From UBA1189 sp045612065 (lineage in GTDB: Bacteria; Bacteroidota; Bacteroidia; Bacteroidales; Bacteroidaceae), in assembly GCA_045612065.1 (NCBI GenBank), contig JAZKYH010000014.1:1-64000 (forward strand): 64,000 bases of DNA, given 5' to 3'. The translations under genes and the position numbers were made by a program. The notes under the pieces were generated by a model. The model ran no database searches, was not told where the DNA came from, and saw nothing but the letters and a program-made list of their open reading frames with translations. Position 1 is the first letter of the stretch, and each line of letters starts with the position of its first letter. Shown here one piece after another: positions 45,084-51,755 of this stretch.

Positions 45084-45113
45084 TTGTTTATTGCAGCTTT
45101 TTAACTAAATTTG
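45084..45113 (+). promoter_or_regulatory. Promoter of the fumarate reductase operon
   Basis: TTG (45084-45086), 19-bp spacer and TAAATTTG (45106-45113), 60 nt before the ATG at 45174. Confidence 0.75.
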
Positions 45114-45173
45114 CCATCAATCGAATACTATAAACATTTATTAATATTTTAATTCATTAAAAACTAAACATTT

Positions 45174-45899
45174 ATGTGGTTAATTGATTCATCCATCGGA
45201 AGAAAGTTGGTGATGAGCGTTTCAGGATTGGCACTCATCCTTTTCTTGACATTTCACATGGCAATGAATGCTGTTGCACTCTTCTCTGGCGAGGGGTACA
45301 ACATGGTGTGTGAGTTTTTGGGAGCAAACTGGTATGCCCTCGTGGCTACACTGGGTCTCGCTGCTCTCGTAGTGGTTCACATTGTGTACGCCTTCATCTT
45401 GTTCGTACAGAACCGCCGTGCTCGTGGTAACCAGCGCTATGCTGTTACTGCTAAGCCCAAGGGTGTTGAGTGGGCATCACAGAACATGCTCGTGCTCGGT
45501 ATCGTAGTTATCGGTGGTTTGGCATTGCACTTGACACACTTCTGGTCAAAGATGCAGTTGGCTGAGATTATGGGTCTTCACGAGGTTATCGTGAATGGTG
45601 TTGAAGTAGCTCCCACCAATGGTGCAGCCCTCATCGCCATCAACTTCTCTAACCCCGTTATTGTAGCTCTCTACGTAGTATGGTTGGCAGCTATCTGGTT
45701 CCACCTTACCCACGGTTTCTGGAGTGCATTGCACACCATCGGTTGGAACGGCAAGAACTGGATCAATCGTCTCCAGTGCATCAGCAACGTGTACACCACC
45801 ATCATCGTACTCGGCTTTATCGCTGTGCCCATCCTCTTCTTGGTTAAGAGCTTGATTTGCCCCGACTTCGTGGCTAACTACATCAACGCTTTGGTGTAA
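45174..45899 (+). CDS. sdhC: Fumarate reductase / succinate dehydrogenase cytochrome b subunit
   Basis: 241 residues, five predicted membrane helices of the single-subunit diheme b558 family (MSVSGLALILFLTFHMAMN, ALVVVHIVYAFILFV, GLALHLTHFW, WLAAIWFHLTHGFWSALHTIGW), with several His in helices as candidate heme ligands. It anchors the flavoprotein and iron-sulfur subunits and exchanges electrons with menaquinone. In anaerobic Bacteroidales this complex mainly reduces fumarate, so frdC is an equally good name. First gene of the operon. Confidence 0.93.
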   Translation: MWLIDSSIGRKLVMSVSGLALILFLTFHMAMNAVALFSGEGYNMVCEFLGANWYALVATLGLAALVVVHIVYAFILFVQNRRARGNQRYAVTAKPKGVEWASQNMLVLGIVVIGGLALHLTHFWSKMQLAEIMGLHEVIVNGVEVAPTNGAALIAINFSNPVIVALYVVWLAAIWFHLTHGFWSALHTIGWNGKNWINRLQCISNVYTTIIVLGFIAVPILFLVKSLICPDFVANYINALV

Positions 45900-45953
45900 G
45901 ATTTGGGAAATTATAAATCAGAAATTATAAATCAGAACTAATACATAACTATT

Positions 45954-47897
45954 ATGTCAAAGATAGATTCAAAAATTCCTGAAGGCCCATTGGCAGAAAA
46001 ATGGACCAATTACAAAGCGCACCAGAAGTTGGTGAACCCCGCCAACAAGCGTAAGTTGGATGTTATCGTTGTAGGTACAGGTCTTGCCGGTGCCTCTGCT
46101 GCCGCTTCACTCGGCGCTATGGGCTTCAAGGTGAAGAACTTCTGCATCCAGGACTCTCCCCGTCGTGCACACTCTATCGCTGCACAGGGTGGTATCAATG
46201 CGGCTAAGAACTACCAGAACGATGGTGACTCAGTATATCGTCTTTTCTACGATACAATCAAGGGTGGTGACTACCGTGCACGTGAGGCAAACGTATATCG
46301 TCTTGCTGAGGTGTCTAACGCCATCATCGACCAGTGCGTAGCACAGGGTGTTCCCTTCGCTCGCGAATACGGCGGCTTGCTCGACAACCGTTCATTCGGT
46401 GGTGCTCAGGTATCCCGTACATTCTATGCTCGCGGCCAAACCGGTCAGCAGCTCCTCCTCGGTGCTTACTCTGCACTCAGCCGTCAGGTAAACCTCGGCA
46501 ATGTAGAGCTCTACACTCGTTACGAGATGCTCGACCTCGTAATCATCGATGGCCGTGCTCGTGGTATCATCGCCCGTAACCTCGTTACAGGTAAGATTGA
46601 GCGCTTCTCTGCCCACGCCGTAGTTATCGGTACTGGTGGTTATGGTAACGCCTTCTTCCTCTCTACCAACGCTATGGGTAGTAACGGTTCGGCTGCTATG
46701 CAGTGCTACCGCAAGGGTGCTTACTTCGCTAACCCCGCATTCGCACAGATTCACCCCACTTGCGTACCCGTACACGGTGACAAGCAGTCAAAGCTCACTT
46801 TGATGTCTGAGTCACTCCGTAACGACGGTCGTATCTGGGTTCCCAAGAAGCTCGAAGATGCTAAGGCCCTCCAGGCTGGTACCAAGAAGCCCAACGATAT
46901 CCCCGATGAGGATCGTGACTTCTACCTCGAGCGTCGTTATCCCGCCTTCGGTAACCTCGTTCCCCGTGACGTAGCTTCACGTGCAGCTAAGGAGCGTTGC
47001 GATGCTGGCTTCGGTGTTAACAACACTGGCTTGGCCGTATTCCTCGACTTCAAGTACGCTATCGAGCGTCTCGGTGAGGATGTAGTACGTGCTCGCTATG
47101 GTAACCTCTTCGACATGTACGAGGAGATCACCGACGAGAACCCCTACAAGACTCCGATGATGATCTTCCCCGCTATCCACTACACCATGGGTGGTATCTG
47201 GGTTGACTACGAGTTGCAGACCTCTATCCCCGGTCTCTTCGCTATCGGTGAGGCTAACTTCTCTGACCACGGTGCTAACCGCCTCGGTGCTTCAGCCCTC
47301 ATGCAGGGTCTTGCCGACGGTTACTTCGTGCTCCCCTACACTATCCAGAACTACCTCAGCGACCAGATTCAGGTTCCCCGCTTCTCTACCGACCTGCCCG
47401 AGTTCGTACAGGCCGAGAAGGAGGTTCAGGACAAGATCAACAAGCTCATGGCTATCAAGGGTACACGCTCTGTAGACTCTATCCACAAGGAGCTCGGCCA
47501 CATCATGTGGGACTTCGTGGGTATGGCTCGTACCGATGCGTCGCTCAAGACTGCTATCGAGAAGATCACTGAGCTCGAGAAGGTATTCTGGAGCGACCTC
47601 CGCATCCCCGGTGAGGCTGACTCGCTCAACATCGAGCTCGAGAAGGCACTCCGCCTCTGGGACTTCATCGAGACTGGCAAGCTCATGGCTTACGACGCGC
47701 TCAACCGTGAGGAGTCATGTGGTGGTCACTTCCGTGAAGAGTACCAGACTCCCGAGGGTGAGGCACTTCGCCGCGACGATGAGTTCTCATACGTTGCATG
47801 CTGGAAGTACGAGGGTGAAGGCAAGAAGCCCGAACTCCTCAAGGAGCCGCTCAACTACGAGTTCATCAAGGTACAGACACGTAACTACAAATCTTAA
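45954..47897 (+). CDS. sdhA: Fumarate reductase / succinate dehydrogenase flavoprotein subunit
   Basis: 647 residues. FAD-binding motif VIVVGTGLAGASAAASLGAMGF near residue 35, the His-Ser-Ile-Ala-Ala-Gln-Gly-Gly motif (AHSIAAQGGINAAKN) used for covalent FAD attachment, GTGGYGN and HPTCVP regions, and the active-site HYTMGGIWVDYEL. It interconverts fumarate and succinate in the cytoplasm-facing part of the complex. The 54-nt spacer from the b subunit holds two copies of AAATTATAAATCAG. Confidence 0.96.
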   Translation: MSKIDSKIPEGPLAEKWTNYKAHQKLVNPANKRKLDVIVVGTGLAGASAAASLGAMGFKVKNFCIQDSPRRAHSIAAQGGINAAKNYQNDGDSVYRLFYDTIKGGDYRAREANVYRLAEVSNAIIDQCVAQGVPFAREYGGLLDNRSFGGAQVSRTFYARGQTGQQLLLGAYSALSRQVNLGNVELYTRYEMLDLVIIDGRARGIIARNLVTGKIERFSAHAVVIGTGGYGNAFFLSTNAMGSNGSAAMQCYRKGAYFANPAFAQIHPTCVPVHGDKQSKLTLMSESLRNDGRIWVPKKLEDAKALQAGTKKPNDIPDEDRDFYLERRYPAFGNLVPRDVASRAAKERCDAGFGVNNTGLAVFLDFKYAIERLGEDVVRARYGNLFDMYEEITDENPYKTPMMIFPAIHYTMGGIWVDYELQTSIPGLFAIGEANFSDHGANRLGASALMQGLADGYFVLPYTIQNYLSDQIQVPRFSTDLPEFVQAEKEVQDKINKLMAIKGTRSVDSIHKELGHIMWDFVGMARTDASLKTAIEKITELEKVFWSDLRIPGEADSLNIELEKALRLWDFIETGKLMAYDALNREESCGGHFREEYQTPEGEALRRDDEFSYVACWKYEGEGKKPELLKEPLNYEFIKVQTRNYKS

Positions 47898-48001
47898 AAA
47901 TTTATGATTTATGATTTTTGATTTATTTCTTGCGCGGTTGGCATCATCCAACATTCGTCAGGACGGTAAATCATAAATCATAAATCTAAAATCATAAATC
48001 G
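47898..48001. repeat. AT-rich imperfect inverted repeat in the sdhA-sdhB spacer
   Basis: ATTTATGATTTATGATTTTT-type units at 47900-47930 are mirrored by AAATCATAAATCATAAATC-type units at 47969-48000. The spacer interrupts an otherwise tight operon; similar short units occur at 45905-45936. Confidence 0.65.
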
Positions 48002-48008
48002 AAACAAT

Positions 48009-48764
48009 ATGGATAAGAATATATCATTCACACTTAAGGTTTGGCGCCAGAGAGGTCCTAAGGCAAAAGGCGCATTCGAAACCTACCAGATGAAGGATAT
48101 CCCTGGTGATACCTCATTCTTGGAGATGCTCGACATCCTTAACGAGCAGTTGGTAAACGAGAACAAGGAACCCATTGCCTTCGACCACGACTGTCGTGAA
48201 GGTATCTGCGGTATGTGCTCACTCTACATCAATGGTCACCCCCACGGCCCCGCTACAGGTGCTACTACCTGTCAGATTTACATGCGCCGCTTCAAGGATG
48301 GCGATACCATCACCGTAGAGCCTTGGCGCTCAGCTGGATTCCCCGTGATTCGCGACTTGATGGTTGACCGCTCTGCATACGATAAGATCATGCAGGCAGG
48401 TGGTTACGTATCAGTGAACACTGGTGGTATCCCCGATGCTAATGCAATTCCCATTGCAAAGCCCATCGCTGACGAGGCAATGGACGCAGCTGCATGTATC
48501 GGTTGTGGTGCTTGCGTAGCAGCTTGTAAGAACGGTTCTGCTATGCTCTTCGTATCTGCTAAGGTGAGCCAGCTTGCCCTCCTTCCCCAAGGCCAGGTAG
48601 AGGCTGCACGCCGTGCCAAGGCTATGCTCGCCAAGATGGATGAGCTCGGCTTCGGTAACTGCACCAACACCCGTGCTTGTGAGGCCGAGTGCCCCAAGTG
48701 TGTAAGCATCAGCAATATCGCTCGTCTCAACCGCGAGTACCTCAAGGCAAAGTTGGCCGACTAA
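48009..48764 (+). CDS. sdhB: Fumarate reductase / succinate dehydrogenase iron-sulfur subunit
   Basis: 251 residues. N-terminal plant-type [2Fe-2S] domain with CREGICGMC and a further Cys in ATTCQ; C-terminal ferredoxin domain with CIGCGACVAAC and CEAECPKCVS for the [4Fe-4S] and [3Fe-4S] clusters. It passes electrons between cytochrome b and the flavoprotein. Last gene of the operon, followed by a strong terminator at 48790-48820. Confidence 0.96.
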   Translation: MDKNISFTLKVWRQRGPKAKGAFETYQMKDIPGDTSFLEMLDILNEQLVNENKEPIAFDHDCREGICGMCSLYINGHPHGPATGATTCQIYMRRFKDGDTITVEPWRSAGFPVIRDLMVDRSAYDKIMQAGGYVSVNTGGIPDANAIPIAKPIADEAMDAAACIGCGACVAACKNGSAMLFVSAKVSQLALLPQGQVEAARRAKAMLAKMDELGFGNCTNTRACEAECPKCVSISNIARLNREYLKAKLAD

Positions 48765-48789
48765 GCCACAGAGGATTATATACTAAGAA

Positions 48790-48820
48790 GAATAGGGCGA
48801 CCACTCGGGTCGCCCTATTC
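48790..48820 (+). terminator. Terminator of the fumarate reductase operon
   Basis: GAATAGGGCGACC (48790-48802) pairs with GGTCGCCCTATTC (48808-48820), followed by CTTTATT. Confidence 0.9.
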
Positions 48821-48847
48821 CTTTATTACACTCGGCAGCGCCGTCTA

Positions 48848-48911
48848 ACTGTCCCTCTGTTTATAGAGGGACGAGCCTGGAAGGCGGAGGGAGTTACAAG
48901 CGCAGTGCGTA
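48848..48911 (+). repeat. Palindromic repeat, intergenic copy G
   Basis: GTCCCTCTGTTTATAGAGGG opens the element, which ends GTTACAAGCGCAGTGCGTAG. The in-frame copy within VapE2 at 55597-55660 has the same layout. It lies just before the stop of the M15 peptidase gene. Confidence 0.85.
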
Positions 48912-48918
48912 GTTATCA

Positions 48919-49395
48919 TCACTCTTCCATCACCTGACACCTGAGGTCAGAGGGTACATAGGAAATATGTATCCATCTTCCACCGCCCTCAAGGATGAGC
49001 TGGGTGAATCTGATGCGACCTTGCTGCTGCATCTTAACGATAAAATCAAAGAGGTCTTTGTTGGTCTTTACCTTAGGGGGATTGGATTCGTTCTCTGCGG
49101 ACTCTGAAGTCCCCCCTCTTCGGGAGGGGGATAGGGGGAGGCCTCCTATCAAGTCGGCAGCGCAGCCCAACATGTGGTGACTGTTCTTCACGCCTCCGAT
49201 GAGCGTGTTGAGTTCCTTGCAGCGGTAGCCCGAGGACACCACTATTGGCTCGCCCCACGCTTCGCGTATGGGATCGAGCAGTTGATCTACTAATACGTGT
49301 AGCAAGTGGTAAGCACACTTCGAGGGGCGATTGTCGATGCCCTCGCGCAGCGCCGTGGCGCTGGCACACAATTCATCTAAACTAAAATATTCCAT
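48919..49395 (-). CDS. Peptidase M15-type (D-Ala-D-Ala carboxypeptidase-like) protein
   Basis: 158 residues from ATG at 49395 (MEYFSLDELCASATALREGI). The M15A fold is seen as IVVSSGYRCKELNTLIGG, KNSHHMLGCAADLI (zinc His and Asp) and RWIHISYV (third ligand). Such proteins cleave or bind peptidoglycan stem peptides and resemble phage endolysins; no signal peptide is present. Residues about 82-99 (PLSPSRRGGTSESAENE) are encoded by a palindromic repeat placed right after the zinc-site strand. It is the endolysin-like member of the M15-smalltalk-HU-DUF4248-VapE gene set. Confidence 0.82.
   Translation of the reverse strand: MEYFSLDELCASATALREGIDNRPSKCAYHLLHVLVDQLLDPIREAWGEPIVVSSGYRCKELNTLIGGVKNSHHMLGCAADLIGGLPLSPSRRGGTSESAENESNPPKVKTNKDLFDFIVKMQQQGRIRFTQLILEGGGRWIHISYVPSDLRCQVMEE
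49103..49150 (+). repeat. Palindromic repeat inside the M15 gene (copy C)
   Basis: TCTGAAGTCCCCCCTCTTCG then GGAGGGGGATAGGGGGAGGC; homologous to the repeat in VapE1 (8412-8462). The M15 frame remains open through it. Confidence 0.85.
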
Positions 49396-49416
49396 ATTTG
49401 AGAATTCTATTTTGTT

Positions 49417-49554
49417 CAACCACAGATTACTCAGATTACACCGATTAGGGCAGGTCGCATACAAGCGTTAGCGATGTATGAGAATCAGTGCCATTCTGTT
49501 AAATCTCGTTGACTGTTTGACGGAATAAAGAAAAATCCGAGTAATTCTGTGGTT
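49417..49554. repeat. Inverted repeat with CCACAGATTAC arms
   Basis: CAACCACAGATTACTCAGAT (from 49417) is mirrored by ATCCGAGTAATTCTGTGGTT (49535-49554) with a few mismatches. The 97 bp between arms show no gene. It lies in the 412-bp gap between the M15 and smalltalk genes. Confidence 0.7.
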
Positions 49555-49613
49555 AGATAAAAGTCATGCGATTAAGGTAAGTGCGCTGCCGATAAGCAGC
49601 AGCGCACGGAAGA

Positions 49614-49692
49614 GAAGAGGGGCCTCCCCCTTACCCTCCCAACCTTTAGGTCGACGCCCGAAGGGGCCGAAGTCAAGGAGGGGAGATTCAGA
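49614..49692 (-). repeat. Palindromic repeat, intergenic copy E
   Basis: Read on the minus strand: TCTCCCCTCCTTGACTTCGG, a long variable loop with GTCGACCTAAAGGTT, then GGGAGGGTAAGGGGGAGGCC. Same ends as copies A-D but with an expanded centre. Confidence 0.75.
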
Positions 49693-49750
49693 CCTCACGG
49701 AAGTGTTTAGTGTTGTCATAATATTCATATTTTGTTTGCAATGATGTCTG

Positions 49751-49811
49751 TAGCTCCCTCACCTTGGGATCCGACGTGGGATGAGCGTCGGTCCGAAGAG
49801 GGGGCTCTTAG
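49751..49811 (-). repeat. Palindromic repeat, copy I at the smalltalk stop
   Basis: Minus strand: GAGCCCCCTCTTCGGACCGA ... ACGTCGGATCCCAAGGTGAG. Another member of the GC-rich family with a different centre; it overlaps the stop codon of the smalltalk gene. Confidence 0.6.
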
Positions 49812-50014
49812 AAATCGTGGAAATGAGGTACGTCTTCATGATACGTTGGTATTGCTTTCTCAGCGATGACTGTGAGCTCCCCTTCGGGGGGAGTTGAGGG
49901 GGCTTTTTTCTTAGTGCAGCTAACGACTCCTAATGAGCCTGCAAGTGCGGTGAGTACAGCAATGAGAACTTTGAGGAGTTTTCCGAAGTTGAAGGTGGTA
50001 TTGGTTTGTGACAT
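49808..50014 (-). CDS. Smalltalk protein with extended C-terminus
   Basis: 68 residues. The first half (FGKLLKVLIAVLTALAGSLGVVSC) is the hydrophobic helix typical of the small Bacteroidetes proteins named smalltalk, normally only about 30-40 residues long and coded next to an HU protein and an amidase or peptidase. Here the frame continues through the palindromic repeat at 49872-49908 (KKAPSTPPEGELT) to a His-rich end. One membrane helix or a holin-like/lipoprotein role is possible; function unknown. Confidence 0.75.
   Translation of the reverse strand: MSQTNTTFNFGKLLKVLIAVLTALAGSLGVVSCTKKKAPSTPPEGELTVIAEKAIPTYHEDVPHFHDF
49872..49908 (+). repeat. Palindromic repeat inside the smalltalk gene (copy F)
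   Basis: GTGAGCTCCCCTTCGGGGGG then AGTTGAGGGGGC and a T-run. It codes the added C-terminal part of the smalltalk protein. Confidence 0.7.
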
Positions 50015-50053
50015 TTTTGTTTAGAGTTTAGAATTTAATGTTATCGTGATGAA

Positions 50054-50122
50054 TGTCATTTTGAGCGTAACGAAAAATCCCGCAGAGTATATTGCGAGAT
50101 TCTTCGCCTTGCTCTGATGACA
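50054..50122. repeat. TGTCATTYTGAGCG-type palindrome, copy 1
   Basis: GTCATTTTGAGCGTAACGAA on the left is mirrored by TTCGCCTTGCTCTGATGAC on the right. A related element is at 51421-51536. Elements with this core are known in many bacterial genomes. Confidence 0.75.
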
Positions 50123-50199
50123 ACCCGAATGGTCAGACTATTGACTTTAGTCTGTTGTCTGTTGTCTACCTTAATCAGCGCATCGACCGCTGATTAAGG

Positions 50200-50613
50200 T
50201 TACTCCATTGCGTCAGACGAGATGCGCTTCAGCGAGAAATCCATAGCTACGGATTTCTTTAACTTGGGGTCGGGACGGAACACAATCTTGTGCCCTTTGA
50301 TGTACGACGAGGGAAGGAACTCCTCATCCTGCATGGTCTCTCGGTTATAGCACTTGCCTTGGAGCGTCACCTGGAAACGACCGAGATCGTCGAGCACTAC
50401 TACTTGTCCCTCGGTGAGGGCTTCGATGATATGCTCCTTCATGCTGATGAGCACAGCTCGGCAGTCGGCCTGCGTTAGGGTGGTGCTGTTGTTGATGCGC
50501 TTGGCGAGTTTCTCCATGGTGAGTTCACCTGTCTTGATGGCCTGACCGTGGAAGTAGTCCACTTCGGGATACTTAGGGTTGCTAACTTTCTTGATTGCGT
50601 AGGTAATGGGCAT
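50200..50613 (-). CDS. HU-family DNA-binding protein
   Basis: 137 residues: MPITYAIKKVSNPKYPEVDYFHGQ opening, helical GELTMEKLAKRINNSTTL, VLISMKEHIIEALTEGQVVVLDDLGRFQVTL, then FRPDPKLKKSVAMDFSLKRI. This matches the Bacteroidetes HU-like family adjacent to smalltalk and amidase genes. It probably bends DNA or acts as the local regulator. The leader upstream contains simple repeats and a palindrome at 50812-50837 that may be its operator. Confidence 0.88.
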   Translation of the reverse strand: MPITYAIKKVSNPKYPEVDYFHGQAIKTGELTMEKLAKRINNSTTLTQADCRAVLISMKEHIIEALTEGQVVVLDDLGRFQVTLQGKCYNRETMQDEEFLPSSYIKGHKIVFRPDPKLKKSVAMDFSLKRISSDAME

Positions 50614-50627
50614 TTTTTTAGTTAGAA

Positions 50628-50812
50628 GTTAGGAATTAGGAGTTAGGAGTTAACTATGCCTTCACCGCAGGTCGACGCTACAGTCAATGCAAACTTTTCC
50701 TACTCTTAATTCGGGTTAATAATAAGGTTACTTGAAAACGGTTAACGGTTAATGGTTAAAGGTTAACGACTACCGGTACCATCGCTCAACTCTCAACCCT
50801 CAACTCTCAACG
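50628..50812. repeat. Simple AGTTAGG, GGTTAA and CTCAAC repeats before the HU gene
   Basis: AGAAGTTAGGAATTAGGAGT type repeats (50632-50656), GGTTAACGGTTAATGGTTAA type (50737-50770) and CAACTCTCAACCCTCAACTC type (50787-50810). The last type recurs inside VapE2 at 55868-55899. No gene seen in 50614-51060 besides these and the palindrome. Confidence 0.75.
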
Positions 50813-50837
50813 ATTTCGTACACAAAAGTACGAAATC
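50812..50837. promoter_or_regulatory. Palindromic operator-like site overlapping an HU-gene -7 box
   Basis: GATTTCGTAC (50812-50821) and GTACGAAATC (50828-50837) are perfect 10-bp arms around ACAAAA. On the minus strand TACTTTTG (50823-50830) fits TAnnTTTG. Overlap of a palindrome and a promoter suggests repression. Confidence 0.55.
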
Positions 50838-50943
50838 ACGTTGCCTTTGCTGTCCGCCAATGCGACCTATGGTAGGCTACAGAAAGAATCTTTCAAAGGA
50901 ATGTGATTTTTCTTGTTATCCGCTGATAATAAGCATGTTTACA

Positions 50944-50975
50944 TTTGATTTTATACTGAAAATTTAGTAATTTTA
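50944..50975 (+). promoter_or_regulatory. Possible promoter of the DUF4248 gene
   Basis: TTTG (50944-50947), 20-bp spacer and TAATTTTA (50968-50975, one mismatch to TAnnTTTG). Confidence 0.45.
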
Positions 50976-51073
50976 TAGAGTGAATGCAGCGGAGCTGCAG
51001 ACTATTAGCCATTGGCTGTTAGCTTTTAGCACATTCTTAAACACTACACACTACACAATTATGAATACCAACG

Positions 51074-51118
51074 ATGTCTGCATCACCCCTCCTTGGGAGG
51101 GGAAGGGGGAGGCCCCCT
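51074..51118 (+). repeat. Palindromic repeat at the DUF4248 N-terminus (copy B)
   Basis: ATGTCTGCATCACCCCTCCT then TGGGAGGGGAAGGGGGAGGC. The same first bases (GTCTGCATCACCCCT) open copy A and, in reverse, copy D. Confidence 0.88.
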
Positions 51119-51323
51119 TCTTCGCTCTTATACCAAGAGCGAACTGGCCACAATGTATTTCCCCATCGGCTCTACCTCGAACGCTCTGCGCCGACTCAAC
51201 CGCTACATCCACCATGCTCACGGCCTGTTGCCCGCGCTATTCGCCACGGGCTATCGCGCGAACGACCGCCATTTCACCAGACGGCAAGTTCAATTGATTT
51301 TTGAGTATTTGGGAGAGCCATGA
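51093..51323 (+). CDS. DUF4248 protein, start disturbed by a repeat
   Basis: From a TTG at 51093 the frame gives 76 residues; LRSYTKSELATMYFP, ALRRLNRYIHHAHGLLPAL and FTRRQVQLIFEYLGEP are the DUF4248 signature. The family usually begins a few residues before RSY. Here the nearest ATG (51061) is two bases out of frame and copy B of the palindromic repeat lies between them. Either translation starts at TTG 51093 inside the repeat, or the insertion has broken the gene. An ATG at 51153 would remove the conserved N-terminus. Function of DUF4248 unknown; it usually lies near HU and VirE genes. Confidence 0.65.
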   Translation: MGGEGGGPLLRSYTKSELATMYFPIGSTSNALRRLNRYIHHAHGLLPALFATGYRANDRHFTRRQVQLIFEYLGEP

Positions 51324-51420
51324 GTAGAGAAGTGAATCTAATTTTATAGCCATCCGGTGCGGATACTTCATTCCACTAAAAAAAAGGGAGATAATATAGC
51401 AGTTTACCCAAATAGTGTGT

Positions 51421-51536
51421 GTCATGCTGAGCGTATGCGAAGCATCTCGCGCTGGGACTTTGCCACACACTGCGCGGGATTCTTGCTTTTCCCCTCCGGG
51501 CCAGCGACCTAAAGGTTCACGTTGTTCAGGATGACA
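51421..51536. repeat. TGTCATTYTGAGCG-type palindrome, copy 2
   Basis: GTCATGCTGAGCGTATGCGA at the left end, GTTGTTCAGGATGAC at the right, with inner arms ATCTCGCGC/GCGCGGGAT. The centre also carries CGACCTAAAGGTT shared with copy E. Confidence 0.75.
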
Positions 51537-51654
51537 ACCGACGTCAAACCGAGAGCAGAGACAAGCTCGCTTAATCTATGCCGCGGTGCGAAGGAGGAAA
51601 ACTCTAAGTTAACATCGCGGTATTTCAGTTGAATGGGTAAACAGCTATGTTATT

Positions 51655-51694
51655 GCTAAAAAAGAGACATCCTCATCGGGTGTCTCTTTTTAGC
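51655..51694. terminator. Terminator after the GH27 gene
   Basis: AAAAAGAGACA (51659-51669) pairs with TGTCTCTTTTT (51681-51691); AG/CT pairs extend it. It sits 62 nt after the GH27 stop and can work in both directions. Confidence 0.85.
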
Positions 51695-51755
51695 GTTTAT
51701 TTTAGTACGATATAACACCTATCATTCCTCAATATTAGATAGGATGCACCTTGGA

